Assembly (NCBI GenBank): GCA_937995995.1
Contig: CALKIP010000149.1
Span: 1-6,854, forward strand
Source: an uncultured bacterium
GTDB lineage: Bacteria > Gemmatimonadota > Gemmatimonadetes > Longimicrobiales > RSA9
DNA: 6,854 nucleotides
Direction: 5' to 3'
Under the pieces are notes generated by a model that did no database searches, had not been told where the DNA came from, and worked only from the letters and a program-made list of their open reading frames with translations. The position numbers and the translations under genes are program-made. Of the stretch, positions 6,257-6,854 are shown piece by piece (within the stretch, counting starts at the first letter, position 1; each line of letters begins with the position of its first letter).

Positions 6257-6297
6257 GGAGAGGAAAGGGCCGTGCCGAATCGACACAAAGTCACAAA

Positions 6298-6326
6298 AGT
6301 ATATCACTCCATGACTTAGACAACAA
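6298..6326 (-). promoter_or_regulatory. Sigma70-type promoter of the export cluster
   Basis: On the minus strand, -35 TTGTTG (6326-6321), a 17-base spacer and -10 TATACT (6303-6298) match TTGACA and TATAAT at 4 and 5 of 6 bases. It sits in the most AT-rich part of the window. Predicted start near 6291 gives a leader of about 135 bases. A small inverted repeat, GCGG-N5-CCGC (6328-6340), lies right against the -35 and could be a regulator site. Confidence 0.6.
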
Positions 6327-6548
6327 CGCGGAAAAACCGCCGAAGGGTGGAGTTGACCGGTGGCGAGATGCGTCGTCCCACGAACGGACAGTGCCGGAAG
6401 AAGGGGCGATGGGCTGAGGGCAGAGCCCGGACTCCACGAGATCGCCGAGCGGGCACGGGTGGAGAGGGGTGGACGACGGACGGGACGGCGCAGGAAAGGA
6501 TGGCCTCGAGCCGGATGTCACACGCACGCGGTGCCGTTCGTTATCTCC

Positions 6549-6578
6549 GTTGTACAGCCCCGGGTTGTACTGCCCCGA
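6549..6578 (+). promoter_or_regulatory. Near-perfect palindrome and 15-bp tandem repeat upstream of the secreted-protein gene
   Basis: Two tandem 15-base units (6549-6563 and 6564-6578, pattern GTTGTACWGCCCCGR) agree at 13 of 15 positions. The same stretch holds the palindrome GTACAGCCC-C-GGGTTGTAC (6552-6570), with one mismatched pair that becomes a G-U pair in RNA. It ends eight bases before the ribosome binding site, so it could be an operator or a leader hairpin. I could not assign a -35/-10 pair for this gene. Confidence 0.4.
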
Positions 6579-6596
6579 ACCCCGCGGAGAACGACG

Positions 6597-6854
6597 ATGA
6601 GCAAGACCACACACACGAGCCTGGCCCTCCTCGCCGCATTGCTTGTCGCCCTGGCCGCCTCGGCCGCCGTGCCGCGCGGGTGGGATGCGGCCGAAGGCTC
6701 CTGGACGACGGTGTCGATTGCGGATTCGGACCCCAGCGAGGTCGGCCTGTCCGCTGAAACCGAGCGGGTCCGAGCCCACCTCGAACGGGTCGAGAAGGAG
6801 CTTCGTGCACGCGACGTCTCGCACCTCTCACCGGAGCAGCGAGCCGCACGCGCA
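6597..6854 (+). CDS. Secreted protein of unknown function, C-terminus beyond the window
   Basis: 86 codons are visible, with no stop before the edge. ATG 6597 follows GGAGAA at 6586-6591 with five bases between. Residues 1-24 are a signal peptide: MSKTTHTS, then a Leu/Ala-rich core ending in ASAA, so the product is exported. After a linker (25-50) comes a charged amphipathic segment at 51-86 (ETERVRAHLERVEKELRARD, then VSHLSPEQRAARA), probably helical. I do not recognise a named family. The LSPEQRAAR segment recalls uncharacterised secreted proteins of Gemmatimonadota that continue with a Leu/Tyr-rich helix and an FP-containing turn, but that is memory and cannot be tested on the visible part. 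It is divergent from the export cluster; whether the two are linked in function is unknown. Confidence 0.75.
   Translation, partial: MSKTTHTSLALLAALLVALAASAAVPRGWDAAEGSWTTVSIADSDPSEVGLSAETERVRAHLERVEKELRARDVSHLSPEQRAARA

Larger units (their letters stand above)
6157..6596. other. Divergent intergenic region
   Basis: These 440 bases separate the minus-strand export cluster from the plus-strand secreted-protein gene. The left part (6157-6291) is the leader of the TolC-family mRNA. An AT-richer island at about 6281-6336 holds the cluster promoter. The middle (6341-6540) shows only weak inverted repeats: GGGCT/AGCCC at 6411-6428, and CTCCAC at 6432-6437 with GTGGAG at 6459-6464. I see no gene there. 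The right end carries the palindrome at 6549-6578 and a GGAGAA ribosome binding site at 6586-6591. Confidence 0.6.

Noticed and set aside
6157..6294. Upstream ATG at 6294 as start of the TolC-family protein
   Set aside because: It would put 46 Arg-rich residues before the signal peptide and coincides with the predicted transcription start. The ATG at 6156 has the ribosome binding site.
6449..6484. Plus-strand G-quadruplex in the divergent region
   Set aside because: Three tracts lie close together but the next GGG is about 12 bases away, too far for the standard pattern.

Overview
The window is GC-rich DNA from a Gram-negative-type bacterium. The outer membrane factor and periplasmic adaptor imply two membranes. 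The permease belongs to the ADOP type (acidobacterial duplicated orphan permease), and its wording and GC-rich codon use are most like Gemmatimonadota, with Acidobacteriota as the alternative. That placement is an inference from family resemblance; no rRNA or marker gene is present.

Almost the whole window is one minus-strand gene cluster read from right to left. It encodes a TolC-family outer membrane factor (6156-4633), a membrane-anchored HlyD/MacA-type adaptor (4312-3068), a LolD/MacB-type ABC ATPase (2979-2206), and an ADOP permease that starts at 2029 and runs off the left edge with 676 codons visible. Together they make a complete tripartite ABC export machine: ATPase and permease in the inner membrane, adaptor across the periplasm, TolC-like channel in the outer membrane. 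The substrate cannot be read from the sequence. A good sigma70-type promoter (TTGTTG, 17 bases, TATACT) lies upstream of the TolC-family gene at 6326-6298. It is followed by a leader of about 135 bases holding a 9-bp hairpin.

The genes are not tightly packed. Spacers of 320, 88 and 176 bases separate them, and each gene has its own ribosome binding site. The spacers hold the least expected signals: three putative G-quadruplex motifs on the coding-sense strand, one of which covers the ribosome binding site and start codon of the permease; a perfect 17-bp inverted repeat (TGGGAC-N5-GTCCCA) about 100 bases upstream of an imperfect sigma54-like -24/-12 element before the adaptor gene; and several GC hairpins at gene ends.

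To the right, on the plus strand and divergent from the cluster, a gene for a small secreted protein of unknown function begins at 6597 and is cut by the window end after 86 codons. The 440-base divergent spacer carries the cluster promoter and, close to the plus-strand gene, a near-perfect palindrome that is also a 15-bp tandem repeat.

I see no RNA genes, CRISPR array, insertion sequence or transcription factor gene. The most notable protein-level oddities are a proline in place of the usual arginine just after the ABC signature of the ATPase, and a long cysteine-pair insertion in the second half of the TolC-family protein.
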